From UBA7803 sp041395905 (GTDB lineage Bacteria > Pseudomonadota > Gammaproteobacteria > Pseudomonadales > Azotimanducaceae): DNA of 64,000 nucleotides. Numbering within the stretch: position 1 is the first letter of the stretch; every line of letters begins with the position of its first letter. The translations under genes and the position numbers were made by a program. Below, piece after piece: positions 35,210 through 42,438 of this stretch. Location of the stretch: the NCBI GenBank assembly GCA_041395905.1, contig JAWKZP010000017.1, positions 57,216 through 121,215 on the forward strand, read 5' to 3'. The notes beneath the pieces were generated by a model. The model saw only the letters and a program-made list of their open reading frames with translations. It ran no database searches and was not told the DNA's origin.

Positions 35210-35413
35210 ATGGCAGAACCGAAATGTCCGGAGTGCGGCGTGCAGGGCATCGAGCACATCGTCTCGAAGGAGAGCAGCGAGCGTTCGCGCTCGCGCCAGC
35301 CCTGGTTTCTGGTGGTTCACTGCAACGCCTGCGGGCACGTCTACGACGTGATCGCCAAACACGTGTTCAGCCAGGCGACGCCGCCGCGATTCGTGCTGCC
35401 GAAGGCAGACTGA
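35210..35413 (+). CDS. Small zinc-ribbon protein
   Basis: 67 residues with two CxxC pairs, CPEC near residue 5 and CNAC near residue 41, separated by a basic stretch (SSERSRSRQPW). One rubredoxin-like zinc ribbon is likely. The function is unknown; the form is like nucleic-acid or protein-binding adaptors. ATG 35210 with GGGAA upstream is preferred to an upstream in-frame start at 35138. Its stop lies six bases before the 19-bp tandem repeat. Confidence 0.7.
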   Translation: MAEPKCPECGVQGIEHIVSKESSERSRSRQPWFLVVHCNACGHVYDVIAKHVFSQATPPRFVLPKAD

Positions 35414-35418
35414 GCGCC

Positions 35419-35522
35419 CTTCAGCCGGCGACCTCGGCTTCAGCCGGCGACTTCGGCTTCAGCCGGCGACTTCGGCTTCAGCCGGCGACTTCGGCTTCAG
35501 CCGGCGACTTCGGCTTCAGCCG
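35419..35522. repeat. 19-bp tandem repeat, about 5.5 copies
   Basis: Units CTTCAGCCGGCGACTTCGG run head to tail at 35419, 35438, 35457, 35476, 35495 and a partial copy at 35514. All are identical except one base in the first (ACCTCGG). There are no spacers, so it is not CRISPR. The array lies between two convergent genes, and its right end encodes the last codons and stop of the FrnE-type gene. Near-perfect identity suggests recent expansion by slippage. Confidence 0.92.
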
Positions 35523-36150
35523 CCAGACGCTCCCGCGCACGCGTGATGAACTGGGCCATGACCTCGCTGCTTTGCGCGCCCGGAATCGCAAACCGACCCG
35601 CCAGCAGGTAGAAAGGCACGCCGGTAACGCCGATCTGACGTCCCAGCTGCAGGTACAGCTCCACGTCGGCGCTGCCCTCGGTTCCGCCCAGAAACTGCTC
35701 CGCCGCCCCGGCATCGAGCCCGGCTTCTGCCGCAGCGCGGGCCAGCGTTACGGGGTCGCCGACGTTCTCACCGCGCCGGAAGTAGTACTGAAACAGCACC
35801 TCGGCGAGCTCGTGCTGGCGCCCCGAACCCTCCGCCCAGCTCAGCAGGCGGTGGGCCAGAAAGGTGTTGGGCGCGGTGTCGATGGCCTCGAAGTCGAGTT
35901 CTAGACCGATACCCCGCGCTTCCTCGACGATGCGCCGGTAGATTTCCCCAGGCTGCGCGCCTTCGCCGAAGCGCGCACGCATGAACTGCGCGCGCGGCAT
36001 GCCTTCAGGCGGCAGCTGCGGATAGAGCTGGAACGGCCGCCAGGCAACTTCTACGCCCTCCCCCGCGGCGGATTCCAGCACCGCGTCCAGGCGCCGCTTA
36101 CCGATGTAGCACCAGGGGCAGACCACGTCCGAAAAGATCTCGATCAGCAT
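35497..36150 (-). CDS. DsbA-family (FrnE-type) thiol oxidoreductase
   Basis: 217 residues, no signal peptide, so cytoplasmic. Thioredoxin-fold motif CPWC near residues 11-14 (SDVVCPWCYIGKRRL), a helical insertion domain, and the cis-proline segment GVTGVPFYLLAGRFAIPGAQ. FrnE-like proteins isomerise or reduce disulfides under oxidative stress; some act on small molecules. The C-terminal residues EAEVAG and the stop are encoded by the flanking 19-bp repeat. The ATG at 36150 is divergent from the alcohol dehydrogenase gene. Confidence 0.92.
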   Translation of the reverse strand: MLIEIFSDVVCPWCYIGKRRLDAVLESAAGEGVEVAWRPFQLYPQLPPEGMPRAQFMRARFGEGAQPGEIYRRIVEEARGIGLELDFEAIDTAPNTFLAHRLLSWAEGSGRQHELAEVLFQYYFRRGENVGDPVTLARAAAEAGLDAGAAEQFLGGTEGSADVELYLQLGRQIGVTGVPFYLLAGRFAIPGAQSSEVMAQFITRARERLAAEAEVAG

Positions 36151-36211
36151 CGTGCTGGCCTCGCCGCAAAAGAATCCCGATTATACGGCCAACCAACGAC
36201 AGGAGCGGGTC

Positions 36212-37249
36212 ATGCAGGTTGGACTGGTTACGGGGACGCGTCAGGTGTCGCTCATCGACATGCCGGAACCGGTGCCGCAGCCTGGCAAGGCGGTCGTGGA
36301 GATCAGCTATTGCGGCATCTGCGGCACCGACGTTCATGCCTACGTTTCCGGCGCGCCCTACAACCCGGCGATCTGCGGCCACGAATGGGTGGGACGGGTC
36401 GCCGCAACCGGCGCCGGCGTCGATGGCGTGCGCGAAGGCGACCGGGTAGCCATCGGTGTTGCCAGCGCCTGTGGCCGCTGCCCCACCTGCCGGCGCGGGG
36501 ACGCCGGCCATTGCGAGGCTGCCTTCGCCGGCGCCATCGGCGCCGGTCCGCTGGCGGCGCCCCATGGCGGCTTTGCCAGGGCCATCGCGTTCGAGGCGGA
36601 ACGCCTGTACCGGGTGGACGCCAGCCTCTCCGACGAGCAGGCGGCGCTGCTGGAGCCCGTGGCGGTAGCGGTGCACGCGGTGCGGCGCACGCCCATGCGC
36701 CTGGGGAATCAGGTCATCGTCCTGGGCGGCGGGCCGATCGGACTGCTGGTGCTTCAGGCCGCCCGCGCCGCGGGCGCCGGCCGCACGCTGCTGCTCGAAC
36801 CCGAGCCGACCCGCGCCCGCCTGGCCGCCCGGCTCGGCGCCGACCTGGTGCTCGATCCCCGCGCCGCCGACTGTGGCGGGCGTATCGCCGAGCACCTTGG
36901 CACAGGCGGCGCGGACGTGGTGTTCGAGTGCGCCGGCATACCCGAGACCATTCAGCGGTCCGTGGAGCTGGTCCGGCGCGGCGGTGCAGTTTCCCTGGTC
37001 GGCGTCCCCACCCTGCCGGCAACCATCGATGCCGCCTCCTGGCTGATCAAGGAAGTGCGCCTGTCGAGCTCCATCGCCTACCTGCACGAGGAGTTCGACA
37101 TCGCTCAGGAGCTCGTAGCAGGCGGGCGCCTGGACGTCGCTCCGCTGCACACCGGCACGGTCGCTCTCGGCGAGTTGCCCCGGGCATTCGCGGCTCTAGC
37201 CGAGCACCCCGCGCAGGTGAAGATCCTGGTGGATCCCCGGCGCGCGTGA
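36212..37249 (+). CDS. Zinc-dependent medium-chain alcohol/polyol dehydrogenase
   Basis: 345 residues. The catalytic zinc ligands are in SYCGICGTDVH and ICGHEW; the structural zinc lobe is CGRCPTCRRGDAGHC. The Rossmann NAD(P) site is VLGGGPIGLLVLQAA. The pattern resembles sorbitol, threonine or butanediol dehydrogenases; the substrate cannot be told from sequence. ATG 36212 has AGGAG seven bases upstream. It stands alone, divergent from the FrnE-type gene and convergent with the coiled-coil protein. Confidence 0.9.
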   Translation: MQVGLVTGTRQVSLIDMPEPVPQPGKAVVEISYCGICGTDVHAYVSGAPYNPAICGHEWVGRVAATGAGVDGVREGDRVAIGVASACGRCPTCRRGDAGHCEAAFAGAIGAGPLAAPHGGFARAIAFEAERLYRVDASLSDEQAALLEPVAVAVHAVRRTPMRLGNQVIVLGGGPIGLLVLQAARAAGAGRTLLLEPEPTRARLAARLGADLVLDPRAADCGGRIAEHLGTGGADVVFECAGIPETIQRSVELVRRGGAVSLVGVPTLPATIDAASWLIKEVRLSSSIAYLHEEFDIAQELVAGGRLDVAPLHTGTVALGELPRAFAALAEHPAQVKILVDPRRA

Positions 37250-37271
37250 GCGCCTGGCTGCGGCGCGCGGG

Positions 37272-38243
37272 TCAGACTTCGCCGCGCAGCAGCCCCTGAA
37301 GCCGGCGATTGCGCTCCTGCTCGTGGCGCAGCGCCGCCTTCAGCTTCTGGATCTCCTCGCGCGCGCCGCGGATCTGCTCGAGGTAGTTCTGCTGCTGCTG
37401 ATGCAGCTCGTCGCGGAACTTGGCCTGGATCTGAGCAATCTGGTCACGATGCTGATGCGTGAGCTGGGAAAGGTTCAGGCGGCCCTCCTCGCCGAACACC
37501 GCCGTCAGCTGCGCGTCGTAACGCCGGTGTTCCGCCAGGGCGGATCCCGAGGGCCGGCGCGCGGCGTTGCGTGGCCCGCCGTCAGCCACGGCACGCAGGC
37601 GTTCCCGGTCGTCTTTGCCGGTGCGGCGGGCCTGGGCCGGCCGTGCAGCGAAATCCGTGCCCGGGCGCTTGCCGTTGACCGGCTTGGGCAGCGGCTCCGA
37701 TTCGAGATCGCCGGCAAACCCGCCGTCGACGTCCAGCACCCGGCCGCTATCGCCGGTGCTGGCGGGCAGATCCCAGTCGTCGCCCGGGCCGGGCAGCGGC
37801 TTGATGCCGAGGCTGTTGCGCCAGACCAGCTTCTGGACGCGTTTGATGGGATGGTCATCGCCCTGCCCTGCGGGTTCCCAGAGGTGCACGGCATGCCAGG
37901 GCACCGGACACTGGCTGCGGCAGGCCAGACGGAACGGGCCCACGTCCACGATCTGAGGGCCGGGGCCGGCATTCTCCACCATGTAACGCAACGGCAGGTT
38001 GAAGGTCGGGTCGAGCAGCCCTTCCTCGGTGACGCGGAACTGAAAGAAGGCAACGCCACGGACCGCGAGCCCGGCGCCCACCACTGCGTACGCGGCTCGC
38101 ACAACACTCGCTGCGCGCTCGGGCAGCGCCGTCTCGCCGGCCACCAGCGCCTCGAAGTCTTCCATGCGCAGCTCACGGTCAACGGCGGTTCCATCCGCCG
38201 CGAACAGCACCACGATCTCCTGCAGGCCAGTCTGATCCGTCAT
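37272..38243 (-). CDS. Unknown protein with N-terminal globular domain and C-terminal coiled coil
   Basis: 323 residues. The first 170 form a compact-looking domain (EIVVLFAADGTAVDRELRMEDF; LPLRYMVENAGPGPQIVDVG; CRSQCPVPWHAVHLWEP). A disordered Lys/Arg/Pro-rich linker covers about 185-245. The last 80 residues are a Gln-rich coiled coil (LTHQHRDQIAQIQAKFRDEL). No signal peptide or membrane helix. No characterised family recognised; scaffold or cell-pole functions are possible but unproven. ATG 38243 follows GAGGAG at good spacing. Confidence 0.72.
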   Translation of the reverse strand: MTDQTGLQEIVVLFAADGTAVDRELRMEDFEALVAGETALPERAASVVRAAYAVVGAGLAVRGVAFFQFRVTEEGLLDPTFNLPLRYMVENAGPGPQIVDVGPFRLACRSQCPVPWHAVHLWEPAGQGDDHPIKRVQKLVWRNSLGIKPLPGPGDDWDLPASTGDSGRVLDVDGGFAGDLESEPLPKPVNGKRPGTDFAARPAQARRTGKDDRERLRAVADGGPRNAARRPSGSALAEHRRYDAQLTAVFGEEGRLNLSQLTHQHRDQIAQIQAKFRDELHQQQQNYLEQIRGAREEIQKLKAALRHEQERNRRLQGLLRGEV

Positions 38244-38413
38244 TCGGCTCCTCATCGCATCCAATGCTCGAGTGATGCACCTGCAGCCGCGCGACCGGAT
38301 GCCGGAGCAACGCGGCCGACCATCGGTGCAGATGATTCCTTTATGCGATGGGATTGAAACAGAACGGCCGCAAGGGGGCCGCGCGCCCCATCACGGGGCG
38401 GCTGAGACGCGGA

Positions 38414-38524
38414 TCAAAACTCGTAGGCATCCACCCACGCAGGAGCCGGATCGGTGCTCTCGCTTACCGTCTCCGGCCAATCCTCACCGCGGGCTTCGGG
38501 TTCTGCCAGCTCTTCCAGTTCCAT
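38414..38524 (-). CDS. Possible 36-residue acidic small protein
   Basis: A short open frame starts at ATG 38524 and ends at TGA 38414. It encodes a strongly acidic peptide beginning MELEELAEPEARGEDWPE and ending AWVDAYEF. The composition (11 Asp/Glu, one Arg, no Lys) is coherent and a GGAA/GAG stretch lies upstream. The in-frame region before it is closed by a stop near 38565. It could be a real small gene between two unknown genes on the same strand, or chance. Bases 38244-38413 hold only a GCCCC/GGGGC hairpin near 38386-38400. Confidence 0.3.
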   Translation of the reverse strand: MELEELAEPEARGEDWPETVSESTDPAPAWVDAYEF

Positions 38525-38603
38525 GACACTCGATTCCAGTTCTTTCGATCTATGCGCAAAGCATAGTCAACGGCCGTTACAGCGCCATGAAGGTCATGGC
38601 GCC

Positions 38604-38828
38604 TCATCCTGGCCGAATCGTGCGGCCGACGCTGAGCAGCTCAGCGATGTCGCCGTAGTGAAACGCGGCGCGGCGCGGGCTGTGCGGGGTCGCCGGGATC
38701 GCGGCCGACTGCGCCTCGCGCTGCAGCTCCTCGGCGTAGATCATGGCATCGCCGCCGACCCGACGGACGTCGACGATCCGGTAGCGGCCATCCGCGAGGG
38801 AGAAGCACTGTCCTACGAGGTTTTTCAT
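38604..38828 (-). CDS. Small protein of unknown function
   Basis: 74 residues. A beta-rich N-terminus (GQCFSLADGRYRIVDVRRVGGDAMIYAEE) is followed by a helical tail ending FHYGDIAELLSVG. It resembles short uncharacterised gammaproteobacterial proteins, but I cannot name a family. ATG 38828 with a weak Shine-Dalgarno. The 260 bases upstream to ybaN hold no gene; they contain an AT-rich tract near 38968-38985 and a strong inverted repeat at 39031-39062. Confidence 0.55.
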   Translation of the reverse strand: MKNLVGQCFSLADGRYRIVDVRRVGGDAMIYAEELQREAQSAAIPATPHSPRRAAFHYGDIAELLSVGRTIRPG

Positions 38829-39030
38829 CGCTGGGCTCTGACTGCAAGCTCGGCGTCCAGATTACCTGTGGGCGATGAAGCGAGGGTGACGGCTTTGTAA
38901 CGGCTTTGCCGATTGGTGCAAGTCGCCACCCCGTGGCGGAACGCGCCAGCTCCCGACACCGAGATCGAGAAAATAAACGATATATATCAGCGAGATACGT
39001 CTGGCATCAATTCTGCATCCCAGCGTCTGA

Positions 39031-39062
39031 CGAGGTCGCGCCGGACCGCCGGCGCGACCTCG
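39031..39062. repeat. 14-bp perfect inverted repeat with 4-base loop
   Basis: CGAGGTCGCGCCGG and its exact complement flank ACCG, 26 bases before the ybaN ATG. As RNA it would form a very stable GC hairpin. No T-run follows on either strand, so it is not a standard intrinsic terminator. It may be a leader structure of ybaN or a repeat element. Confidence 0.85.
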
Positions 39063-39088
39063 ACCTACCAGAGACTCATGGGGATCCG

Positions 39089-39430
39089 ATGATTCGCAAA
39101 CTGTTCTGGCTCATCTCCGGCATCGTTCTGACGCTCGTGGGTGTCGTCGGTCTGCTCGTTCCGGTGCTTCCCGGCATTCTGCCTCTGCTGGGCGCGGTGG
39201 CCTGTTTCTCGCTGGCGTCGGCGCGCTTTCACCGCCACGTCGGCAAACCGCTCGGCCACCGGATGGCGCGGCATCCGCGCCTCAGGGACCTGAGCTGGCG
39301 CTGGCGGGCCAGCGCGGGTCTGCGCCCGCTGCAGCGCGCCCGCCTGCTGGTGCTGGCGGCGGTTGCGGCCGCCCTGCCGCGCAGCAGCGCGGATCGGAGC
39401 GCGGATCGGAGCGCGGGCCGGGTGCGCTGA
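39089..39430 (+). CDS. YbaN family (DUF454) inner membrane protein
   Basis: 113 residues. The DUF454 pattern is clear: two adjacent hydrophobic helices (LFWLISGIVLTLVGVVGLLVPVLPGILPLLGAVACFSLASARF, residues 4-45) with the VLPGIL turn, then a basic cytoplasmic tail. The family usually continues to a third helix; here a weak one (RARLLVLAAVAAALP) is followed by a short repeat of Ser-Ala-Asp-Arg from a 12-bp duplication (near 39395-39420). Function unknown. ATG 39089 follows GGGGA. Confidence 0.8.
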   Translation: MIRKLFWLISGIVLTLVGVVGLLVPVLPGILPLLGAVACFSLASARFHRHVGKPLGHRMARHPRLRDLSWRWRASAGLRPLQRARLLVLAAVAAALPRSSADRSADRSAGRVR

Positions 39431-39496
39431 AACCCGACGGGCTTTGCACGGCGCCGGCTGGCCGCTACCTTTAGCCAGACACTCGAGGAGCACCCA

Positions 39497-40381
39497 GTGG
39501 CCCGAATTCTGGTGACCGGCACGCTGGCTTATGACGACATCGGCGTCTTCCACGAGCCGCTCGCGGCACACACGCGCACTGTCAAGCTGGCGCACCTGCA
39601 CCGGCAATTCGGGGGTTGCGCGATGAATCTGGCCTCCACCCTGCGGCGACTCGGCCAGCAGCCCACGCCGCTGGTGTACGTCGGCGACGACTACGCGCCC
39701 GACTACCTGATGCACGTCGAAGGCCATGGCATCGACGCCAGCGGCATCATCGCGGTCCCTGCCTCATCCTGCGCCAGAGGCATCATTCTCACCGGCTCTG
39801 ACGGCGCTCAGTTCACCGCGTTCTATCCCGGCCCCACCGGCGAGGAACGGTTTGCGAGCGATCTGCGGCGCCTGGCGGGCAATCCTCCCGATGCGCTGAT
39901 CATAGCGCCGGATCTACCCGCCAAGATGCGCGAGGCGGCCGGGAACGGACCGCGGATCGCACTGCGCGCCTGGTGCCCCGGCCAGTATGCTGAGCTGCTG
40001 GCCGCCGAGGACGTACGCGCCATCGCAGCGGGTTGTGACCTGCTGGTGGCAAACCGGCACGAGTGGCAGGCGTTGTGCCGTCAGGTGGCGGCCGACGATC
40101 TGCTCGCTCGGCTGGGCGAGGTGGTGGTTACCGACGGACCCCATCCGGTGCGGCTGCTGCGCCAGGGCCTGACGCAGCCGGTGCCGGCGCTGGCTTCAGA
40201 GCGCGTACGCGACCCGACCGGGTGCGGGGACGCCTTTGCGGCCGCGCTGGTGGCCTCACTCACCGCAGCCAGCGATCCGGCACGCGCGCTGAGCGACCCG
40301 GCGGCGCTCGTGGCCGCAGTCCGTGCTGGAATCGAGCAGGCGCAACGCTGCCTGCAGCACGAAGGCAGCCAGAATCATTGA
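39497..40381 (+). CDS. PfkB-family carbohydrate/nucleoside kinase
   Basis: 294 residues of ribokinase fold. The N-terminal glycine-rich region QFGGCAMNLASTLRRLG and the C-terminal signature DPTGCGDAFAAALVAS hold the anion hole and catalytic aspartate. Closest in style to adenosine or ribokinase-like sugar kinases; the substrate is undetermined. The start is GTG 39497 with GAGGAG seven bases upstream. Monocistronic. Confidence 0.88.
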   Translation: MARILVTGTLAYDDIGVFHEPLAAHTRTVKLAHLHRQFGGCAMNLASTLRRLGQQPTPLVYVGDDYAPDYLMHVEGHGIDASGIIAVPASSCARGIILTGSDGAQFTAFYPGPTGEERFASDLRRLAGNPPDALIIAPDLPAKMREAAGNGPRIALRAWCPGQYAELLAAEDVRAIAAGCDLLVANRHEWQALCRQVAADDLLARLGEVVVTDGPHPVRLLRQGLTQPVPALASERVRDPTGCGDAFAAALVASLTAASDPARALSDPAALVAAVRAGIEQAQRCLQHEGSQNH

Positions 40382-40502
40382 TGCCGAGGTGCCGGCAGGC
40401 CGCGACGAAGCGGTTCCGGCCGGCGCCCGCCACGCCCTGGCGTGTCGATCCCAGTTACCTGATGCAGGTTCAAATAATCTCTCTTAACCCATTGAATTAT
40501 GG

Positions 40503-40531
40503 TTGATCGCTGATTCAGAAACTGATAACTT
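40503..40531 (+). promoter_or_regulatory. Candidate sigma-70 promoter of the small RNA
   Basis: TTGATC (40503-40508) and TAACTT (40526-40531) are separated by exactly 17 bases. No coding sequence follows for about 230 bases, but a terminator does, so a short untranslated transcript is the simplest reading. Confidence 0.45.
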
Positions 40532-40537
40532 GCGCGC

Positions 40538-40680
40538 CGAATTTGCCCTGCCGGTGATTCCCGGGAGCTGAGCACGCAACGTGTCCGCACGAGACGCGCG
40601 GCCCCGATCACGCCTTGCGAATTCCCGGAACAACCAAAACAACCGGGATACTTTGAGCCGCCCACGGGCGGCTTTTTCTT
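40538..40680 (+). ncRNA. Candidate small regulatory RNA, about 140 nt
   Basis: The 383-base gap between the PfkB kinase and the TetR gene (40382-40764) has no coding frame but has the parts of an sRNA gene. These are a promoter at 40503-40531, a stem TCCCGG/CCGGGA (40623-40648) closing a 14-base loop made only of A and C, and a terminator at 40656-40677. An unpaired A/C-rich loop next to a terminator is typical of Hfq-dependent RNAs. It does not match my recollection of 6S, RsmY/Z, Spot 42 or tmRNA. Ends are estimates. The first 120 bases of the gap (40382-40500) show nothing I can name. Confidence 0.45.
40656..40677 (+). terminator. Rho-independent terminator
   Basis: A 7-bp GC stem AGCCGCC/GGCGGCT with loop CACG is followed directly by TTTT and further T residues. 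It is the strongest intrinsic terminator I saw in the window. It lies 88 bases upstream of the TetR gene and more than 270 bases after the kinase stop, so it most likely ends the candidate sRNA. Confidence 0.85.
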
Positions 40681-40727
40681 GTTCCTGCCTCACGCACTTT
40701 GCTGCCGCGCACAGATTCATGCGTCAG

Positions 40728-40754
40728 ATTGAATTATTCATTCGTTTAATTAAT
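40728..40754. promoter_or_regulatory. Candidate operator of the TetR-type repressor
   Basis: An AT-rich imperfect palindrome (ATTGAATT ... AATTAAT) stands out in GC-rich DNA, 10-37 bases before the TetR ATG. The position fits autoregulation of the exporter operon. Not matched to a known site. Confidence 0.35.
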
Positions 40755-40764
40755 ACTCCTGGCC

Positions 40765-41445
40765 ATGAGCAAGGCCAGACCCCTGCGCGGCGAAGGTACC
40801 CGCGACGCGCTGATCCAGGCGGGTATCGAGATCTTCGGGCGCGACGGCTTTCACGCAGCCTCGAGCCGTTCGCTGGCGGCGGCGGCGGGCGTCAATCAGG
40901 CGCTCATCGGTTATCACTTCGGCAGCAAGCACGGCCTGTACCTGGCCGTGTTCGAGCACGTCACGGCCCAGCTGGCCGACCAGCTGGTGCCGGTTGCAAC
41001 CCGGGTCGGCGTCGAGATCGCAGCAATCGAGCACAGCAGCGGCAAGCGGGAAGCGCGCTGCATCGACGCGATGGAAACGCTGATGTTCACCATGCTCCAG
41101 TTGCTCAGCCAGCCCCAGACCGCGGGCTGGGCCAAGCTGATCGTACGCGAGCAGCAGGAGCCCACCGAAGCCTTCGATATCCTCTACGACGGCATGATGG
41201 GCAGAATGCTGGGCGTGCTGACCCGCCTGGTCGCGCTGGCCGGCGCGCTGGACGAGCGCTCGCAGGAAGCGCGTCTGTGCGCGCTCACGCTGGTGGGTCA
41301 GGTACTGGTGTTCCGCGTGGCAAATGCGGCCCTGCAGCGGCACCTGGGCTGGCACGAAGGTATCGGCAGCGCAGAACTGAACGCGATCCGTACGCAGCTG
41401 CGCATCAATCTGGAATCCCGGTTCGGCAGGAGAGGCAAATCGTGA
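40765..41445 (+). CDS. cecR: TetR-family transcriptional regulator (CecR-like)
   Basis: 226 residues. The N-terminal helix-turn-helix (RDALIQAGIEIFGRDGFHAASSRSLAAAAGVNQALIGYHFGSKHGLY in the first 65 residues) is typical. The ligand-binding half fits the CecR (YbiH) group. In E. coli CecR controls ybhGFSR and affects sensitivity to cefoperazone and chloramphenicol; here it heads the same gene order, so it is the likely local repressor. Overlaps the membrane fusion gene (GTGA). Confidence 0.9.
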   Translation: MSKARPLRGEGTRDALIQAGIEIFGRDGFHAASSRSLAAAAGVNQALIGYHFGSKHGLYLAVFEHVTAQLADQLVPVATRVGVEIAAIEHSSGKREARCIDAMETLMFTMLQLLSQPQTAGWAKLIVREQQEPTEAFDILYDGMMGRMLGVLTRLVALAGALDERSQEARLCALTLVGQVLVFRVANAALQRHLGWHEGIGSAELNAIRTQLRINLESRFGRRGKS

Positions 41446-42437
41446 AAAGGCGCGTGGTTGCGGCCCTCGTGCTGGTCGCCGCGGCGACTGCAGCGCTCGT
41501 CTGGCAGCACCCCTGGTCGGACGATCACCAGGACGACGGCCTGGCGCTGTATGGCAACGTGGACATGCGCGAGGTCCAGCTGGGCTTTCGCGTGGCGGGC
41601 CGGCTCGCGTCCATGCACCTCGAAGAAGGGGACGCCGTGACCCCAGGCGCGCTGCTGGCAACGCTCGACGACCAGCCCTACCGCGAGGCGGTCGCTGCCG
41701 CTACCGCAGCGGTAGACCAGGCCGAGGCGTACCTGGCGCGCTTGCTCGCCGGCTCGCGACCGCAGGAGATCGAGGCCGCGCGCGCAGCCGTCAGCGAGGC
41801 GCAAGCGGCTCTGACCAACTCTGAGAGCGAGTACGCACGCCAGCAGCAGCTCATCAGCCAGGGTGCGAGCAGCCAGCAGCTTCTGGATGCCGCGCGGGCG
41901 CGGCGCGATCAGGCGGCGGCGCGGGTCGCGGGTGCCCGCGAATCTCTCGCGCTCGCCGTGGAGGGCCCGCGCAGCGAGGACATCACCGCTGCCAGGGCCG
42001 CGCAGGCGTCCGCCGCGGCGCGTCTGAGCCAGGCCGAGACGCAGCTCGACGACACCCTGCTGCGGGCGCCGGCGCGGGGCGAGATTGCCGTGCGGATCCG
42101 CGAGCCGGGCGCGATGCTCGGCGTCGGCGAACCGGTCTACGTCGTCACCCTGAACGATCGGGTGTTCGTACGCGCCTACGTCTCGGAGCCCGACCTGGGC
42201 CGGACCGCTCCCGGAACCGAAGTCACCATCAGCCGCGATGGCGGCGAGCGCACCTATCATGGCCAGATCGGGTTTGTGTCGCCGCGCGCCGAGTTCACAC
42301 CGAAGAGCGTAGAAACGCCGGACCTGCGCACCGACCTGGTGTATCGCCTGCGCATCGTCGTGACCGACGCGGACCATGCCTTGCGCCAGGGCATGCCCGT
42401 CACGGTAACCCTCGGCGCAGCGCCGTCCGGTCGCTGA
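41442..42437 (+). CDS. ybhG: HlyD-type membrane fusion protein (YbhG-like)
   Basis: 331 residues. An N-terminal signal-anchor (RRVVAALVLVAAATAALVW) is followed by a split barrel/lipoyl domain (YGNVDMREVQLGFRVAGRL). A coiled-coil hairpin runs over about residues 85-195 (Ala/Gln/Glu-rich, with GASSQQLLDAARARRDQAAARV). The second lipoyl half and a beta-barrel (GQIGFVSPRAEFTPKSVET) follow. It links the ABC transporter to an outer-membrane channel across the periplasm. GTG 41442 has AGGAGAGG upstream. Confidence 0.92.
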   Translation: MKRRVVAALVLVAAATAALVWQHPWSDDHQDDGLALYGNVDMREVQLGFRVAGRLASMHLEEGDAVTPGALLATLDDQPYREAVAAATAAVDQAEAYLARLLAGSRPQEIEAARAAVSEAQAALTNSESEYARQQQLISQGASSQQLLDAARARRDQAAARVAGARESLALAVEGPRSEDITAARAAQASAAARLSQAETQLDDTLLRAPARGEIAVRIREPGAMLGVGEPVYVVTLNDRVFVRAYVSEPDLGRTAPGTEVTISRDGGERTYHGQIGFVSPRAEFTPKSVETPDLRTDLVYRLRIVVTDADHALRQGMPVTVTLGAAPSGR

Positions 42438-42438
42438 C

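Noticed and set aside
35419..35522. Possible CRISPR array
   Set aside because: Repeats of 19 bp are directly adjacent with no spacers, and no cas gene is present.
40538..40680. 6S RNA, tmRNA or RsmY/Z identity for the candidate sRNA
   Set aside because: It lacks the 6S central bubble layout, a tmRNA tag or CCA end, and the repeated GGA loops of the Rsm RNAs.
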